DNA of 64,000 nucleotides. Source: Gyromitra esculenta (Eukaryota > Ascomycota > Pezizomycetes > Pezizales > Discinaceae). Both the position numbers and the translations under genes were made by a program. The stretch is taken from positions 2,046,001-2,110,000 of the forward strand of contig JBCAML010000006.1 in the NCBI GenBank assembly GCA_038503075.1. Direction: 5' to 3'. The notes below the pieces were generated by a model. That model ran no database searches. It saw only the letters and a list, made by a program, of their open reading frames with translations, and had not been told where the DNA came from. Shown here piece by piece: positions 37,357-49,600 of this stretch (its first letter is position 1; the number at the start of each line of letters is the position of its first letter).

Positions 37357-39482
37357 TGCTCTCCTTTAATTTCTGGAGGCTGCTACATCTCCTCCAATAA
37401 AAGGTTAGGTAGCTTCAACAGCTATGCGACCAGCAACCTATGCTCATTCACTTATACAAAAGTGCACATAAATATGCGAGAACTTCAATTTCATGCCACG
37501 AAGCGAATACAGCCTTCAGATTACGCATGATACATACAACTGGGTACTTCTTGTGTGTTTGAAATGCGCATATGCATGCGCAGTGCCAATAACTACGAAT
37601 CACAACTATATCATGGCGAGCGACTGACAGCTCAAATCATAGAATAAACCAAGCATCCTTGAGCGATTGTATCTCGGATCGGAAGTGCACAAACACGTCG
37701 TCATTTTGCGAAAAATACCTCAGCATATGGGTTGGGTGGCAGCCTAGGCTTATCTACCAATCAGTGAGGCGCTCAATCAAGGCAATTGCAGTTATTTTTT
37801 TCTTCCACAGCGAGCCTAGTAGTGAATATAATCAAGTCCAAAGGCACCCTGAATACACCAAAGCTCAAAAATACTAGAGCCTGCAGCTGAAGCTCAAGAT
37901 CGCTATATTCATCAAGCCCTGCCTAATTTTGTTTTTGAGTTCAAACCTGTAAGCTATTTGACTCTGTGGTTTAGTTTCGGTCATCAACTCCCTACTAACT
38001 TCATGTTCACAGCCATCAACCCTTCCAGAACTGCTCCAAAGACTAACCATATCATAAGTAAAATCCTCTGGACCTCTCCAATGTAAATTTTTCCCCAACC
38101 TCTGCTAATTTTAAATGTCCCTCAAGTGGGAAAGGAAGACGACGATGTGAGAGCGGAGAAGCTTTTTAGTCAAATCGCCGTCTCCCACAACCAAGTTCTA
38201 GATGGCGGGCAAATATATCGGATGGTATCGGGAGCGTTTGATAACAAGAGCACAGATTATCTCGTGAAGGTCACTTCTTTCTTGATTGGGAGTTGGAGTA
38301 AAGTACTTGAATATTTCGTAAATGGATTAGCTGCAGGAATCGAACTGCTTACGGGAATGTATCACCAATTAAAGAGGAATTTTAGGAGTATGTGGGAATG
38401 GTTTAAGTCTTTAATTTCCAATTAAGCCCGAGAGTTTCTTAGCTACTCTGGCTGCGCATGTACCAACTTCAAATTTTATTATTGGATTGATAAAATAGGC
38501 AATGCTCACTATAATAACTCGATGTCTAATTCGGTTTCGCTTATACCACGTTACTACAAATTTAACACTATCGCCATCCCATTGGAGTTGAGTGGTTAGG
38601 AAACTTGATAAGTCGTTTGTGGTGACGAGCAGGCCTTGGATGAGCGAGTAGGATTATGGGGTTTCTCATCTTCAATAAAGCCCCATACATGTACTTTGAA
38701 GCATAATATTTACATCCTAAAACACAAATCCCAACTCTGTATGCACATCTCCGATCGCGATACTATGCCATACTTGGCGGGTTAGATGCGTAAATGAATT
38801 ATCATCATATGCCATACTTGGCAAGTTAGTTCCAGTATATTTTCACAAGCTTATAAGTGTCGCTCCGAGTAGTGGTCATTTATAGGATCACACCGCCACC
38901 AACGATAAATTTAAAGGCTTCGAAGGACTCAAGACGAATTTTGGTGATGAAGTTACATCCGTCTCCATATCAATTCGTAGAATAAGCTATAAACAGGCGT
39001 ATGGTTACCTGTCATTGTATCAATTCTAAGGATACAAGCCACTACACATCAAGGACTATAATATACTACACACATTAAAGCTGCGGCCCTATAGCTAACC
39101 AACCGCAACAATCAGCTATAGCTTGTCTCATGCTATATTTATAAGACAAAAGCGTCACTGATCCATGTTTCGATTACTCGTTTCGATCTAGCAGCCCTAC
39201 AAATAGCTATATCGAGCACGATTGAGAAAAAGCCGATTGTCTCCAATACTTAAACCAGCACGTGAAGATCCACTTTACAGCACAAGATCATTACATGGTC
39301 CATAATCCACTACGGCGCACGCGTAGATAAATGTAGACCAATCAATTCTCTCTGTGAAACGCCTTTGTCTAACCGATTATACCAAGCCACCCACAAGCAT
39401 TCGCAAAGAACCTTTTAGTCTATATATCTCTATTGCTGTTGCTCCTAACGCAAAGCCCCCCTAAATGTATGCACACTTTCTA

Positions 39483-39615
39483 CTCGGGGCAGGTATGAAG
39501 GACCTGAACATGCAAGTGCGAGCTGACCAATCAATCCATCGATGTGCTAGGCAAGGGCGAATCACAAACCGCCACCAGCAAAAGTTATGTTCAGGTTCTT
39601 CATGCCTGCCCCGAG
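39483..39615. mobile_element. 133-bp MITE, CTCG-ended family
   Basis: Left end CTCGGGGCAGGTATGAAGGA; right end, reversed, CTCGGGGCAGGCATGAAGAA, followed by CCTGAACAT on both. Flanked by TA on each side (39481-39482 and 39616-39617). It shares the pattern CTCG...GGTATGA...ACCTGAA with the element at 39785-39911. Confidence 0.8.
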
Positions 39616-39784
39616 TATATAGTAGTCCTTAAACCCACTACCAAAGCAGAAAAACCACAATGATAGGTAATACGTATATTCAGTCACCTTCTCAGTATTC
39701 CTCAGAACGCTCCACTTTGCATCCTTCCCGCAGCCAAGATCAGAGTTTTTATTTCGCCACAGCCACACTTTGCAGAACCCTGTA

Positions 39785-39911
39785 CTCGTGTACCAGGGTA
39801 TGAACCTGAAAACATGGGGTGTGTGGCTTTGTATGCGACGGAGTGGTGCACGGATATTTTGCCATACAAATTCACCACCCATGTTTTCAGGTTCATACCC
39901 TGGTACACGAG
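39785..39911. mobile_element. 127-bp MITE with long near-perfect terminal inverted repeats
   Basis: Left end CTCGTGTACCAGGGTATGAA and right end TTCATACCCTGGTACACGAG are exact inverses, and the match continues through CCTGAAAACATGG, for over 30 bases. It is flanked by TA on both sides (39783-39784, 39912-39913). The right TA is also the left flank of the next element, so two elements sit directly against each other. Confidence 0.85.
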
Positions 39912-39913
39912 TA

Positions 39914-40309
39914 CTTGCGGCGAGAATAAGTTCCCACGCCCGCTTTGTCACAACGCCAAAGCGAGAACAAAGATTGAAAAACACAACAACCACAACGCAA
40001 GCAACAAGAAATAAAAGCAAAGGGTAGACAAATACAATCGATAAATACTCCTCATCTTCAAAACAGAGTTTAAATTCCCCTAGGGAGGGCCTTATAGGCG
40101 TATTTTAGTCCTTGCTAGGATTGCCTCCTACCTCAATCCACAGCTGTTTTGTAGTTTTTTTCATGTCCAGAGGTCTTTCCTTACCAAGTAGTATATCTTG
40201 CTTTTTAACAGCCTTAATTTGAGTTATTTTTGGTGGTGTTTGACAGTTTTATCATATTCTACACATTATTTGGTGGTTGCCATCCGTGGAAACTTATTCT
40301 CGCCGCAAG
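39914..40309. mobile_element. 396-bp MITE with 24-bp terminal inverted repeats
   Basis: Left end CTTGCGGCGAGAATAAGTT; right end AACTTATTCTCGCCGCAAG, its exact inverse, extended to 24 bases with one mismatch. TA flanks on both sides (39912-39913 and 40310-40311). No transposase frame inside. It directly abuts the 127-bp element to its left. Confidence 0.8.
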
Positions 40310-41304
40310 TAGAAGAAGAAAGAAGAAAGATACAGAGCTTTATTAGTATGATTGTAGGCCCCGCACCCTTTCCTACGCAACTTGGCCGGCTGGCTGTGGG
40401 TACAGTTATAGCGGGCCAAAAGTGGTGGTCTACACTATGCATTGTGCGTGTTACACTCCATCCAAATTTAAAGTCCACCCGAGACAAACCTCGTCCATTA
40501 ATCCTATCATAGCTGCTAGGTGTGTATATAAATATTTAAAAAAACTTATTATATTCACTAGTATATGGTAGGTACGCAACCGCGTCACCAGATTCTTTCT
40601 AGAGCCGTCACGTCACGTCACGCAACAAGAAATGCTACATATGCTGCGGCCGTTAAGGGATTTAAAGGTAGAACTACTACATGTATGTATGTATCCTGTA
40701 TACGTACGTACACAGTTTTGATAGCCGAGGTATGTGCCCAGTGAAGCGATGGATAATAAATCAATCAATAATCAAGTTCCGAGATTTAACCCTAGCCCTC
40801 GGGCAACCCCCCATTCAAATCCGGCGCAAGGGGGGGATGGAATAGTGCTAGCCATCATCTATAGCTACAGCTCGCTATGACGAACCATAAACCACGCTGA
40901 ATGGAATAGCGAATAAGAAATAATTGAATTATTTTTCGTGCGAGTGATATTTCATGCAGTACTACACTGCATCACTCTAACTAGCCATAAACGTAATCCC
41001 GGTACCACCAAAACGGGGGGTGCAAGTAACATTTGTACCACAATCAATGGCAATACATGTATAGGTACTTGGGGTATTCGTCTCACTCAATCATCTACTC
41101 TAGTACAGTCCATATCACGATTCAACCTCCAATTGCAATGCACAGGATAAAGTACCCCACACATATCCCTGTTTATTCAACCCAACACTAATGATATCCA
41201 CTAAAAATAAATAAAGGTATACCATTCCAACTTTTCCTTCCAAAAAAATAAAAGACAACCACAAATACAAGAAACCTTTTTTCAAACTAAAAAGTTCTAC
41301 GATT

Positions 41305-42553
41305 CTACTTCTGCTTCTTAACTGCCCTCTGCGTAACCTTTCTCCTCGGCACGCCATCTCCGCGACTCTCCACCTTCTTCGCAACACCCTTCTTCTTCGG
41401 CACTCGCTTAACTTCCTCTCCGCTTCCGCTCTCGACCTCTTCGGACTCCTCATCTTCATCGTCGTAAACCTCCTCCTCCTCCACCTTGCGCGCCGGCAAG
41501 AACCGCCCGATAGTGATATTGAACAGCCACATCGGGAGCTTAACCAAAACCGTATTCCGAATCTTGGGACCCTCGATATCATTGAGGTCGAGACGATATT
41601 GAACGTCGTTTCCATCGTCGTCCTTTCCTTCCAAAAACACATCACCGGCAGAGTCTACAATCAAGACCTTTCCATTCTCCGCAACGACTCTTCGTTTCCC
41701 AGCACCGTTCGGTCCAGGGACAGGGGTAGAAGTGCCCGAGCCCGTCTTTTTAACTTTATTCAGCCGTCTCTGCGCGCGATTGAGAACCGGTTCGCCGGCG
41801 GCTTCGGCTTCGGCGACTGCTGCTTGGTGCGCTGCAATGTCCGCGAGTCCGGGGACCCCGGTTTCGCCCCATGCTGCGGTTCGCGCGTGTTTGATATAGC
41901 GATCCATGAATGTGCGCTGCTGTCTGCAATTCAGTGCAAGAATTGCATAGTGCATTGCGCCACCGCAGAATACAAAGAGGCCGATGAGAACGCTGGTGAT
42001 GCCGGGACGGAAGCGTGCATAGTAGTAGCCTGTGCCGCGCCAGAGGGGGAACCCGTTCTTGAGGAAGTGGTCGTAGCGTGCGCGTTGGGGGCCGGTCAGG
42101 ATGGTACGGACGAGGGCGAGACGGCTGAAGCGTTCGGATGCTCGGCGTTTCGAGTCGCGGATTTGGGAGGGGGTTAGCTTTTTGGTGCTGCCTTTGGGAG
42201 GAATGGGCTTGTGTTTGTCGGGGTGGAGGCGGATGGATTGTTTCTTGTAGGCCTTGTTGATTTCGTCTTGGGAAGCGGAGGTGCCGGTTTTGACGCCAAT
42301 AAAGTCTGAGGATGTTAGCCAAGCTCGGTTTAAGGCAGTGGTACAGGAGGTGAGTTACCATAGAAGGTGGTGCCTTCGCCTTCGTAAAGCTCTACTTCAT
42401 CGTGGAGTCGGAAGATTTCGTGGTCTAGTTCGGGATTAGCTTATGGAGAGTGAATTGGAATGGAGCCAGATGCATACCTTCTTTGGACCAAGCAAAGACA
42501 GCTGTCGCCAGACAGGCAACAAACAGGAACGTAATGAGGACAGGAGACCTCAT
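41305..42553 (-). CDS. erj5: ER J-domain protein ERJ5
   Basis: Exons 42553-42478, 42424-42359 and 42305-41305 give 380 residues. The start MRSPVLITFLFVACLATAVFA is a clear signal peptide. WSKEDHEIFRLHDEVE follows, then a J domain with DFIGVKTGTSASQDEINKAY and the LHPDK loop, then RGPGR-equivalent LTGPQRARYDHFLKNGFP and WRGTGYYYARFRPG. A membrane helix follows (ITSVLIGLFVFCGGAMHY), then RQQRTFMDRYIKHARTAAWG and a second hydrophobic stretch (VLVKLPMWLFNITIG). The C-terminus is highly charged and Lys-rich. In yeast ERJ5 is a type I ER membrane co-chaperone that helps keep the ER folding environment. All introns join in phase and restore the conserved SKEDHEIF and FYDFIGV strings. Confidence 0.93.
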
Positions 42554-44714
42554 CGCGCAGGTACAGAGGATATATACGGGCGGGGCGTAAAGAGAAACAA
42601 CAATCGGAACGTGGGGGGGAAGAGGAAGGGGAAAGCTCTCAGTCGGGGGTCTTTAAAGGAGATTTAGCTTAGTAGAAAAGATCTGGCATCATCGGTTAGC
42701 GTGTTTTCAATCGCGTCTCAGCAGCGGCCAACACGAACCATCGGAAATATACACGAGAATGGCCCAATTGCAGGCAGATGTCCAAGAACCAGCTTAGACA
42801 TAGAGTGGGATGCGATTCCGCTCGGCGGATCTGGTTTTTGTGTATTTTCGCTGTGTCTTGGAGATGTTGCGGGTTCGCTCGTTCTGGCGGAGCCTCAGCA
42901 CGAGCCACCAGAGGAGGAGCCGCATCTCGGAGGACTGCGACCGGGTGTGTTGCTGCTGTTGAGTGGCCATGATGGGATTTGATGTTACCGTCCCGGTAAG
43001 ATTATCGGTAGGGATATTATCGAGATGTCTGAACGGGAATCTAAACGAGAGAGGCTCTGGGGAACTCGAGATGGAACTGTATCTTGATTTACCGCGGGAG
43101 CTTTGCTCGACCTTGTTCAAACGACAGTGGTCGTGGTAAAGTGGGGAGAGGCTTGTCAAAAGCTCTATTTCTCTTGATCTGCTGCTGCTTCCTTTGGATC
43201 CTTCCGGCGAGACCCTTGCGCTCTTTTATCCTCCACAAACAAAGAAAACAAACCCCACGAACTGCGTGCAATCCCCACGCTGAGGGAGATATGCCCATGA
43301 TCACCAGGTTACGTGGCAGACAGAGAAGAACAAACCGAAGAAGCAGCAACAGAAGGAGAATACCATGCCATGTCTCGCTGCCAGGAACCGAATTGAACAA
43401 CAACTCCACATCTAGACGCTCCACTCGATCGCACACGAATTGAACATCCATCGTCTAGACTTCCTCTCTCTCCCCTCTGTCTGTTTGTGGCGAACTGGCA
43501 CGCAATTGCACCTGGGTTGACTGTCACCAATGAACACGTGCAGCCGCAACCCCAGGGCCCGGTTCAGATGGCAATGGGGGGAGCGAGTGGATGGCAGAGG
43601 GTGTGGCTTATGTGGGGGAGGGGAATCACTGCATGAGGCTTTTACGAGCCGCGAGAGTGACTGGGGCTGTTCGTGTCGAGTTTAAGGCTGTCGACATGTG
43701 CAGCCGCCCAACCAGCGCCCCAGCCCCTCCCAGCGGGAGGCCGCGTAAGACGTATCGTATCGTAAACAAAACAAAGCGAGGGTGTGAGGAGTGATCGTGG
43801 AGCGACGTTGCATCTCGGCTTCCGAGGGCCTGGGTCTGTGGTGCTTGTCCACGACCCATCGTGTGCCTGTGCTGAGGGATATCAGACAGACGAGTGAGAG
43901 GGTGTGATGGGCGGGGATAGATTCAAGATAACGCTGGATCAATTGTGAACCTCATCAGAACCTAAACACAGACCACGATCGAGCCCGTACCATCTTTAAA
44001 AGCCGTTTGTGTAGGCGTAGATACCGCCCTCTAGCTCCCAGGGGCCAGGTAGGCATTCCATCTCACGAGATGTGGACAGCGTTGATTGAAATCAGGCCTT
44101 CCCTCTCCTCAACGAAGCGGGTAGCCAGGGCAGGGCAGCAGCCGGGGCAGAGCGAATAGCCAGGGACCCTGTGGCGCGTAATCCTTCCCACCCCGCTCTG
44201 CTCGCCTGCTGTCCATCCATCCACCCCTCCACGCCCGTATCAGCATTCGTGGCCTTTCCGCTACGCCACACTCTATCACCAGCTCAGCCACACCCACCTC
44301 GTCCCTTATTCTCGTCTCGCCTCACCCCTATTCTCAACCTCAAACCATCCAGAAACTAGATAAAAGCACATAGAGCACCCAGTTCTATTTATTCCCTCCC
44401 TACCCGCATCCCCATCGGCCACGTATCTCCAATCACTGCTGCAGCTCTCAAAAAGAACCAGAAGGAAAGAGAAGAAAGAGAAAAAAAACACTTCTTCCAC
44501 ACCGACAGGAAAAATAAACGACCCTCCTGCATCCTGCAGCCTTCATCCAACCGTTGCAGTGCCAACAAATCCACTTAAGATCCACGCTTGATCCCCTCTT
44601 CTTCATCTATTCCTACCGAGCGAGCGAGCGAGCGAGGCTCTCTCCCTCCCCCCCCCAAAACAAAACAAATAGTAAAAATCAAGACTTCCCTTGGGAGCCT
44701 CTGGACAGCAGGGC
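42554..44714. promoter_or_regulatory. divergent upstream region of erj5 and the PRA1 gene
   Basis: 2.2 kb between divergent starts. Frames of 119-120 codons overlap on both strands at 43084-43451; the minus one has an ATG and a Leu-rich run but no family signature, so I leave them out. A GAGC tetranucleotide repeat (about 44619-44637) and a pyrimidine/C run precede the PRA1 start and probably lie in its leader. Confidence 0.45.
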
Positions 44715-45484
44715 ATGAACAGGATGTCAATCCCCATATCGATGCTCACGGATCGATTCAACTTCGGTCGCTTCACCGTACATCCCCTCCCCTCCAAAAA
44801 GAAAAAAAAAACCAAAACCAAAACCAAAGTGCAAGCTTCTGACGATGATAAACAGGAAGGCCGACAAATGCCGCTCGCAACCCGGTTCAGCAACCTCAAA
44901 CCACTCGGCGAATTTTTCGACTTCAAACGACTGAGCAAGCCGAGCAATTTTGGCGAGGTGCAGAATCGTGCCAGCTACAATTTGGGCTATTTCGCGAGTA
45001 ACTATGCTGTCGTATTTGCGATGCTGAGCATCTATTCGTTGCTCACGAATTTGTTGCTTTTGTTTGTTATCTTGCTGGTGGTTGGTGGTATGTGGGGTAT
45101 TGGGAGGTTGGGAGGGAGGGATTTGGATATTGGTTAGTTTTTTTAATTCCCTATCTTTTTATATCCTTCAGTTCCCTATCTCTATCGCTATTGTGATGGG
45201 TAATCTGCATTAAAACGTCGTATGATTGGTGCATCTACGATCTTATACGACTATCTTTATTTTCCGCGGGTAAAAACTAACACCGCCATTTCCCAGGCCC
45301 CGTCCACGCTACCACATCCCAAATGTACACGACGCTCCTTGTGATCGCTGTGCCGTTGGGCATCTTTGCATCTCCGATCTCGACGGTGCTGTGGCTCATC
45401 GGAGCCAGCGGTACATGCATTCTCGCCCATGCGAGCTTCATGGATAAACCGATCGAGACTTCTTTTTCCGAGGAGGCGGTCTAG
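44715..45484 (+). CDS. PRA1 family (prenylated Rab acceptor) membrane protein
   Basis: Two exons, 44715-45132 and 45297-45484, give 201 residues; the 164-base intron joins RDLDIG to PVHATTSQ. The N-terminus is cytosolic and basic with a Lys/Thr repeat. The PRA1 core reads SNLKPLGEFFDFKRLSKPSN and NYAVVFAMLSIYSLLTN, with two hydrophobic hairpins (LLLLFVILLVVGGMWGIG; LLVIAVPLGIFASPISTVLW and the following IGASGTCILAHA), ending FMDKPIETSFSEEAV. Members sit in ER and Golgi membranes and bind prenylated Rab GTPases. The ATG at 44715 or the one at 44724 (MSIPISML) could be used. The next gene's ATG lies 2 bases after this stop. Confidence 0.92.
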
Positions 45485-45486
45485 AG

Positions 45487-46632
45487 ATGGTCTCTCCGCG
45501 AACTCCAAACATTGTACAGAAAAGATATGGACCATCATCATCAGAGATAAGGGGGGGTGTAATGGGCGGGAATATGGATTTGTTGAAGAAGAGATTCGAG
45601 ATTGAAGGGGCAGCAGGATCGTCGGGGGTGGCAGGTAAGGGTGAGATGTATGAGTATTTACGAGCTTCGAAAGGGGGTGCTGCGGAGGCTGCATGGGAAG
45701 ATGTAGAGCCAACCGAAGAGGTCTTCCTACAGCGGGCTCTGGCGGCTATCAAGGCTGCTAGCGCACGAGGTGAAGGCGCTGTGGTCGAGATGGAAGAACG
45801 AGAATGGCAGGCTTGGCAGCTCCACGAAGCTATGGAGCGCGAGATCGAGAAGCGCGTGGCCGAACGGGAAATGGAACGGGAAATGCAGCGAGAGCGAGGT
45901 CTATCACGAACAGAGGAACTGCAACGGGAACGGGAAATGCAGCGGGAGCGAGATCTGGCACGAGCAGAGGAGCTACAGCGAGAATTGGACATGTTACGAC
46001 GGTCGACGATGACTGATCCACGGGGCACCGGCGAACCAGGTTTCATGCTCGACCAGGGATTCTCACCCCTAGGCACCGGGTATGCTTCGAACTCATCGTC
46101 GTCGTCATCGCTTCTCGCGAAAGCGGCCGCCGCAAGACCGTATACCGCCTACAATCCCACAGCTCGTCGTGAGGGCCGGTTCATGCCGGATTCAACAGAC
46201 CCCGCGTTCGCACAAAATGTCCGTCCTGCTCTTCAGCCGCGTGACCAGAGAGAGTATCAATCATACCCAACACAATCTCTCCGTCCGGCTGCCCCACCTG
46301 CTTCTGCATCCTACGCTCAACCAGCTAAATCCATCAGTACGACTACGCCGCGTAGGTCAAGTAGCCGGTCTAGCTCCCATTCACGCGATAGTAAGACTCG
46401 GCGTCGTAGCATCACTGCGTCAACATCGGTACCTCCTGGAGCAGATCTAGCTCCGGGCGGGACCTATCATCCCGGGACGCATCCGAGTATTCCGACTAGC
46501 CATAGTACGGGGGCGTTGACGGGAAGAACAAATAAAGGTAAGAAGGCAGAGAGTGGAGCTGAAGAGGAAGAAGAGGTATATACGAGTGCTTCTGCGGCGT
46601 TGAAGGATGCTAGAAGGAGGAGAAGGGTTTAG
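45487..46632 (+). CDS. Arg/Glu coiled-coil and Ser-rich protein of unknown function
   Basis: An intronless 381-residue frame whose ATG lies 2 bases after the PRA1 stop, in another frame. Residues 95-170 form a strongly charged helix with an imperfect duplication: REMQRERGLSRTEELQRE then REMQRERDLARAEELQRE. After that the protein is disordered, with a Ser run (SNSSSSSSLL), Ala-rich and Arg/Ser-rich parts (RRSSSRSSSHSRDS) and an acidic stretch before the end RRRRRV. I do not recognise the family. Length, composition and low stop density in this frame argue for coding. Whether it is translated from its own transcript starting inside the PRA1 gene or from a shared mRNA cannot be told. A later start at M26 or M30 is possible. 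Confidence 0.65.
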   Translation: MVSPRTPNIVQKRYGPSSSEIRGGVMGGNMDLLKKRFEIEGAAGSSGVAGKGEMYEYLRASKGGAAEAAWEDVEPTEEVFLQRALAAIKAASARGEGAVVEMEEREWQAWQLHEAMEREIEKRVAEREMEREMQRERGLSRTEELQREREMQRERDLARAEELQRELDMLRRSTMTDPRGTGEPGFMLDQGFSPLGTGYASNSSSSSSLLAKAAAARPYTAYNPTARREGRFMPDSTDPAFAQNVRPALQPRDQREYQSYPTQSLRPAAPPASASYAQPAKSISTTTPRRSSSRSSSHSRDSKTRRRSITASTSVPPGADLAPGGTYHPGTHPSIPTSHSTGALTGRTNKGKKAESGAEEEEEVYTSASAALKDARRRRRV

Positions 46633-49600
46633 GATAAAATACTTTTTGTGTGGTTTTTGTGTTTGTTCAAGCGTTGGATTGGATTGGGTTTGGGTTTTTT
46701 TTCTTCGGGATGGAATGGATGGAGTGGGGTTGATAGATTTTAGTATATGAAGAAAAGTTTTTATCTTGAGCTGTGTTGGTGGAAGTGGTCGTGGTGATTG
46801 TGATTGATTGTTGATGCGACTTTTGCTTGCTGCGTGATTGGTTGTGATTGGTGACCGTAGACTCCCGCTGTGATTGTTCTGTCTGTTCCTTGTTCCAACA
46901 TCACTCCATCCCCAACATCACTCTACCTTTCAACTCCATAAGCTCTCGCCCATTCAACGCAGTTAATTCACATAACTAATTCAATACTTACGACTCACTA
47001 ACATTTACTTCCTTCCCTCATCCTTCATTTCCGAATATTGACCTTTGATACGTATCCTAACTAATAACCTAGTAAAGTGAGAAGGATACATGTATCTCTC
47101 AATGTACCAAGCAGACACAACATTGCCCGAGGCTTTGAACTTGTGCTGCACGAAGAAGTTTTTAAAGCTCTAGATCCCAGAGCTTCTATATACGATCAGC
47201 TTATTCCTTGGTAGACGTACACGTTGCTGCTTGGTATGTTGGGCGGTTGGGTTGGACTAGGGAGTGAATGAATCGCTGCGGGTGCTGGTTGGGCTTGGAG
47301 GAGAATGCTTGCTAACACATCGAATAGGGCGCAATATTACAGCCCAATGCCCCCCTACTCTACCATGGCATGGGTCCGTCTAAGCATCCTGTATAGGATG
47401 TCTCTATTTGTAGGCTATTTCGCCACCGCTGGGTATACATACGATTTGATGGTTTAAGTTGATGTGGTGAACGAATCGTCACAAGCACTGGATGGTGTGG
47501 AAAAAAAGGGTTATTCGCTGATGCAATGGATGGATGGATAGAATTGTAGTACCTGTGCCAGTCACGAACCGAGTCATGGTTCTGGCCAACCCTTATATAC
47601 GACGATCGTATCCCCTCGTTATACATTCCGCGGCGCGATGCGGGGCACATGATGGTTGGGTTGCTGTTTGGGGGGGCCGAACGAGTCGTTTCAAGCACTG
47701 GTTGGTTCCAAAGAAGGCTGTTCTATTCGCTGACGCACTCAATAGGCACAATGCCCTACCGAGGTATTTTTCTTGTCGAGCCGTACTATCTATACACGAC
47801 GACACTATGTATCTATCCCTTGGTGTGCATCTGTCTTGCTGATCGGTATTGGGTTGTACTATGACTGGGTTGATGGGATGGGACAGATCGTTACAAGTAC
47901 TACCTACATTTAAAGCAAGACCCCTTCGCTGACACTGGATAGAACATGATGCTACGGAATCAAGACCTTGCTAAGACATAGTTCTATATAGCCTTCTAGA
48001 ACCGATAAACTTATTCCCCGACAAGCAGCTCAATGTAGCAGGTTGATGGAACGAACAAATCATTACAGGTAGGGTTGGTCTAAGGATGAGACTGAAGACT
48101 GGTGATAAAGAAGTACTGGTTATTCGCTGCTACATTCAGGTTTATATACCTTGGATGCATTTCCGTGCTGTGGTGTTGGGCTTGTTAACTGTGGAGGTAT
48201 TTCTATGGCCTGTATATGGTAATGGGTAAGTGGGATGCAGTGAAGATCATTCAGGCTCCGGGGTTGAGAGAGGAGTTCTAGATATGTCTGGACATAGTCC
48301 ATCTATTCAAAACGAGGCTCATTCGTCTGATACTTTACGGCGAGGAGACTTGTGGGTTGGTGGCTGATTGGTCGTTAGAACGAATAATTTTAAGCATCAC
48401 GGAAGAAGTACCATTTATTTCGAACATTCCAGATGGCTAATCGTTGTATTGTCGGAATTTTTTGTTTGTCCTTAGCTATTACTGTTCCTGTCGTACTAAA
48501 GGGTTTGCAGAAGACGATGCATTGAACTACATCGGTTTAAATCGGTCATATCCAACGCGGAGCATCAAACCCAAAGAACTATTCAGAAACCTCGCTACAA
48601 TGCGGGTGCATTGAGTCCAAAGATCTACCTATACGCGATATTGGTACTCTTGCCAATCAACGAATACTTGGGTAATTTTGGAACAATGAACAAAAAGCTT
48701 GAACACTACAAGAAAATTCGGTTACCAAACAGTTATGGATTGGATGTGGTTAAAGGTGAGCATGCGGTTCTTGTATTCTCATAGGAGTAAGAAAGCGGAA
48801 ATGCAAGAGAATCTTGATTGGGTCATTCCAGATATCTGGTGTAATTTAGTGCCACGACCACTGCATTTGCTAGTCATTATGGCATATACCGGTAGACTGA
48901 AGTAAGGATGAGAAATCACATTAAACCAAATTCTCAGGCTCATTTTAATACTTACTGTACGAAGAAAAGGAATGCACTTGACAATATTAACACGGAATTC
49001 TAGCCAATGCGTGATTGATGCGATCATGTCCAACTTATTGTACAATGGGATTGTTTGAGAGATGCTTTTATTACTCTGTCTTCTATGAAAGTAGTAGCAG
49101 TTTCACCTCGCTTTTTCAAACCGTATTTAATAGTTTCGGACAGATTCGCCAGTCTGTATGATCATCATTTCAACGCCTACGCTCGAGTACCGATACTACC
49201 AACGAAACGTGAAGGTTTGTGGGACTCAGAATTTAGTTGTATAAAGATTGACGAATAGGAAGCGTTCAAAGGCCGGATTCCCAAAACCCGTCTGACTGTC
49301 AAAGATCTACGGGGCGAAACCCCAGTACTATTAGGACACAATACCTATAGTTTCAGCAACCGCTTCCCGGCCCCTAGATCGAGATTATTCTAGTATTGAA
49401 ACTAACTTTCGGCTGAGGTTCAGTGGGTTGGAGGAGCAATATTTACGATGCGTTTTTCGTCACTTCTAAACTCTGATCACTCAGAGCAGCTCCTTAATTG
49501 GTTTGTTTGCTAGCCCTTGTCATACCTGCGCCTCATCCGCGATAAGGGAGCAAGAGGACCTCTGTACTTAATGACACTCAAGAATGAAAATTAATAACTA

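Larger units (their letters stand above)
35120..41304. other. gene-poor, MITE-bearing AT-rich region
   Basis: No housekeeping gene in 6.2 kb. Five short inverted-repeat elements are listed separately. A 17-base direct repeat occurs at 36134-36150 and 36688-36704. Two facing short frames near 37874-38098 (minus) and 38126-38425 (plus; reads AEKLFSQIAVSHNQVLDGG and SWSKVLEYFVNGLAAGIELL) look protein-like but lack ATG or exon partners; they may be relics. A short direct repeat, TATGCCATACTTGGC, occurs twice near 38765 and 38810. Confidence 0.5.

Noticed and set aside
38126..38425. 99-codon plus-strand frame with helical, protein-like sequence
   Set aside because: It starts at GTG with no upstream ATG in frame and no exon partner I can support. 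It may be a gene relic.
43084..43451. Overlapping 119- and 120-codon frames on both strands
   Set aside because: They lie in the divergent upstream region; neither has a family signature and the Leu-rich run comes from a CTG/CTT-type simple sequence.
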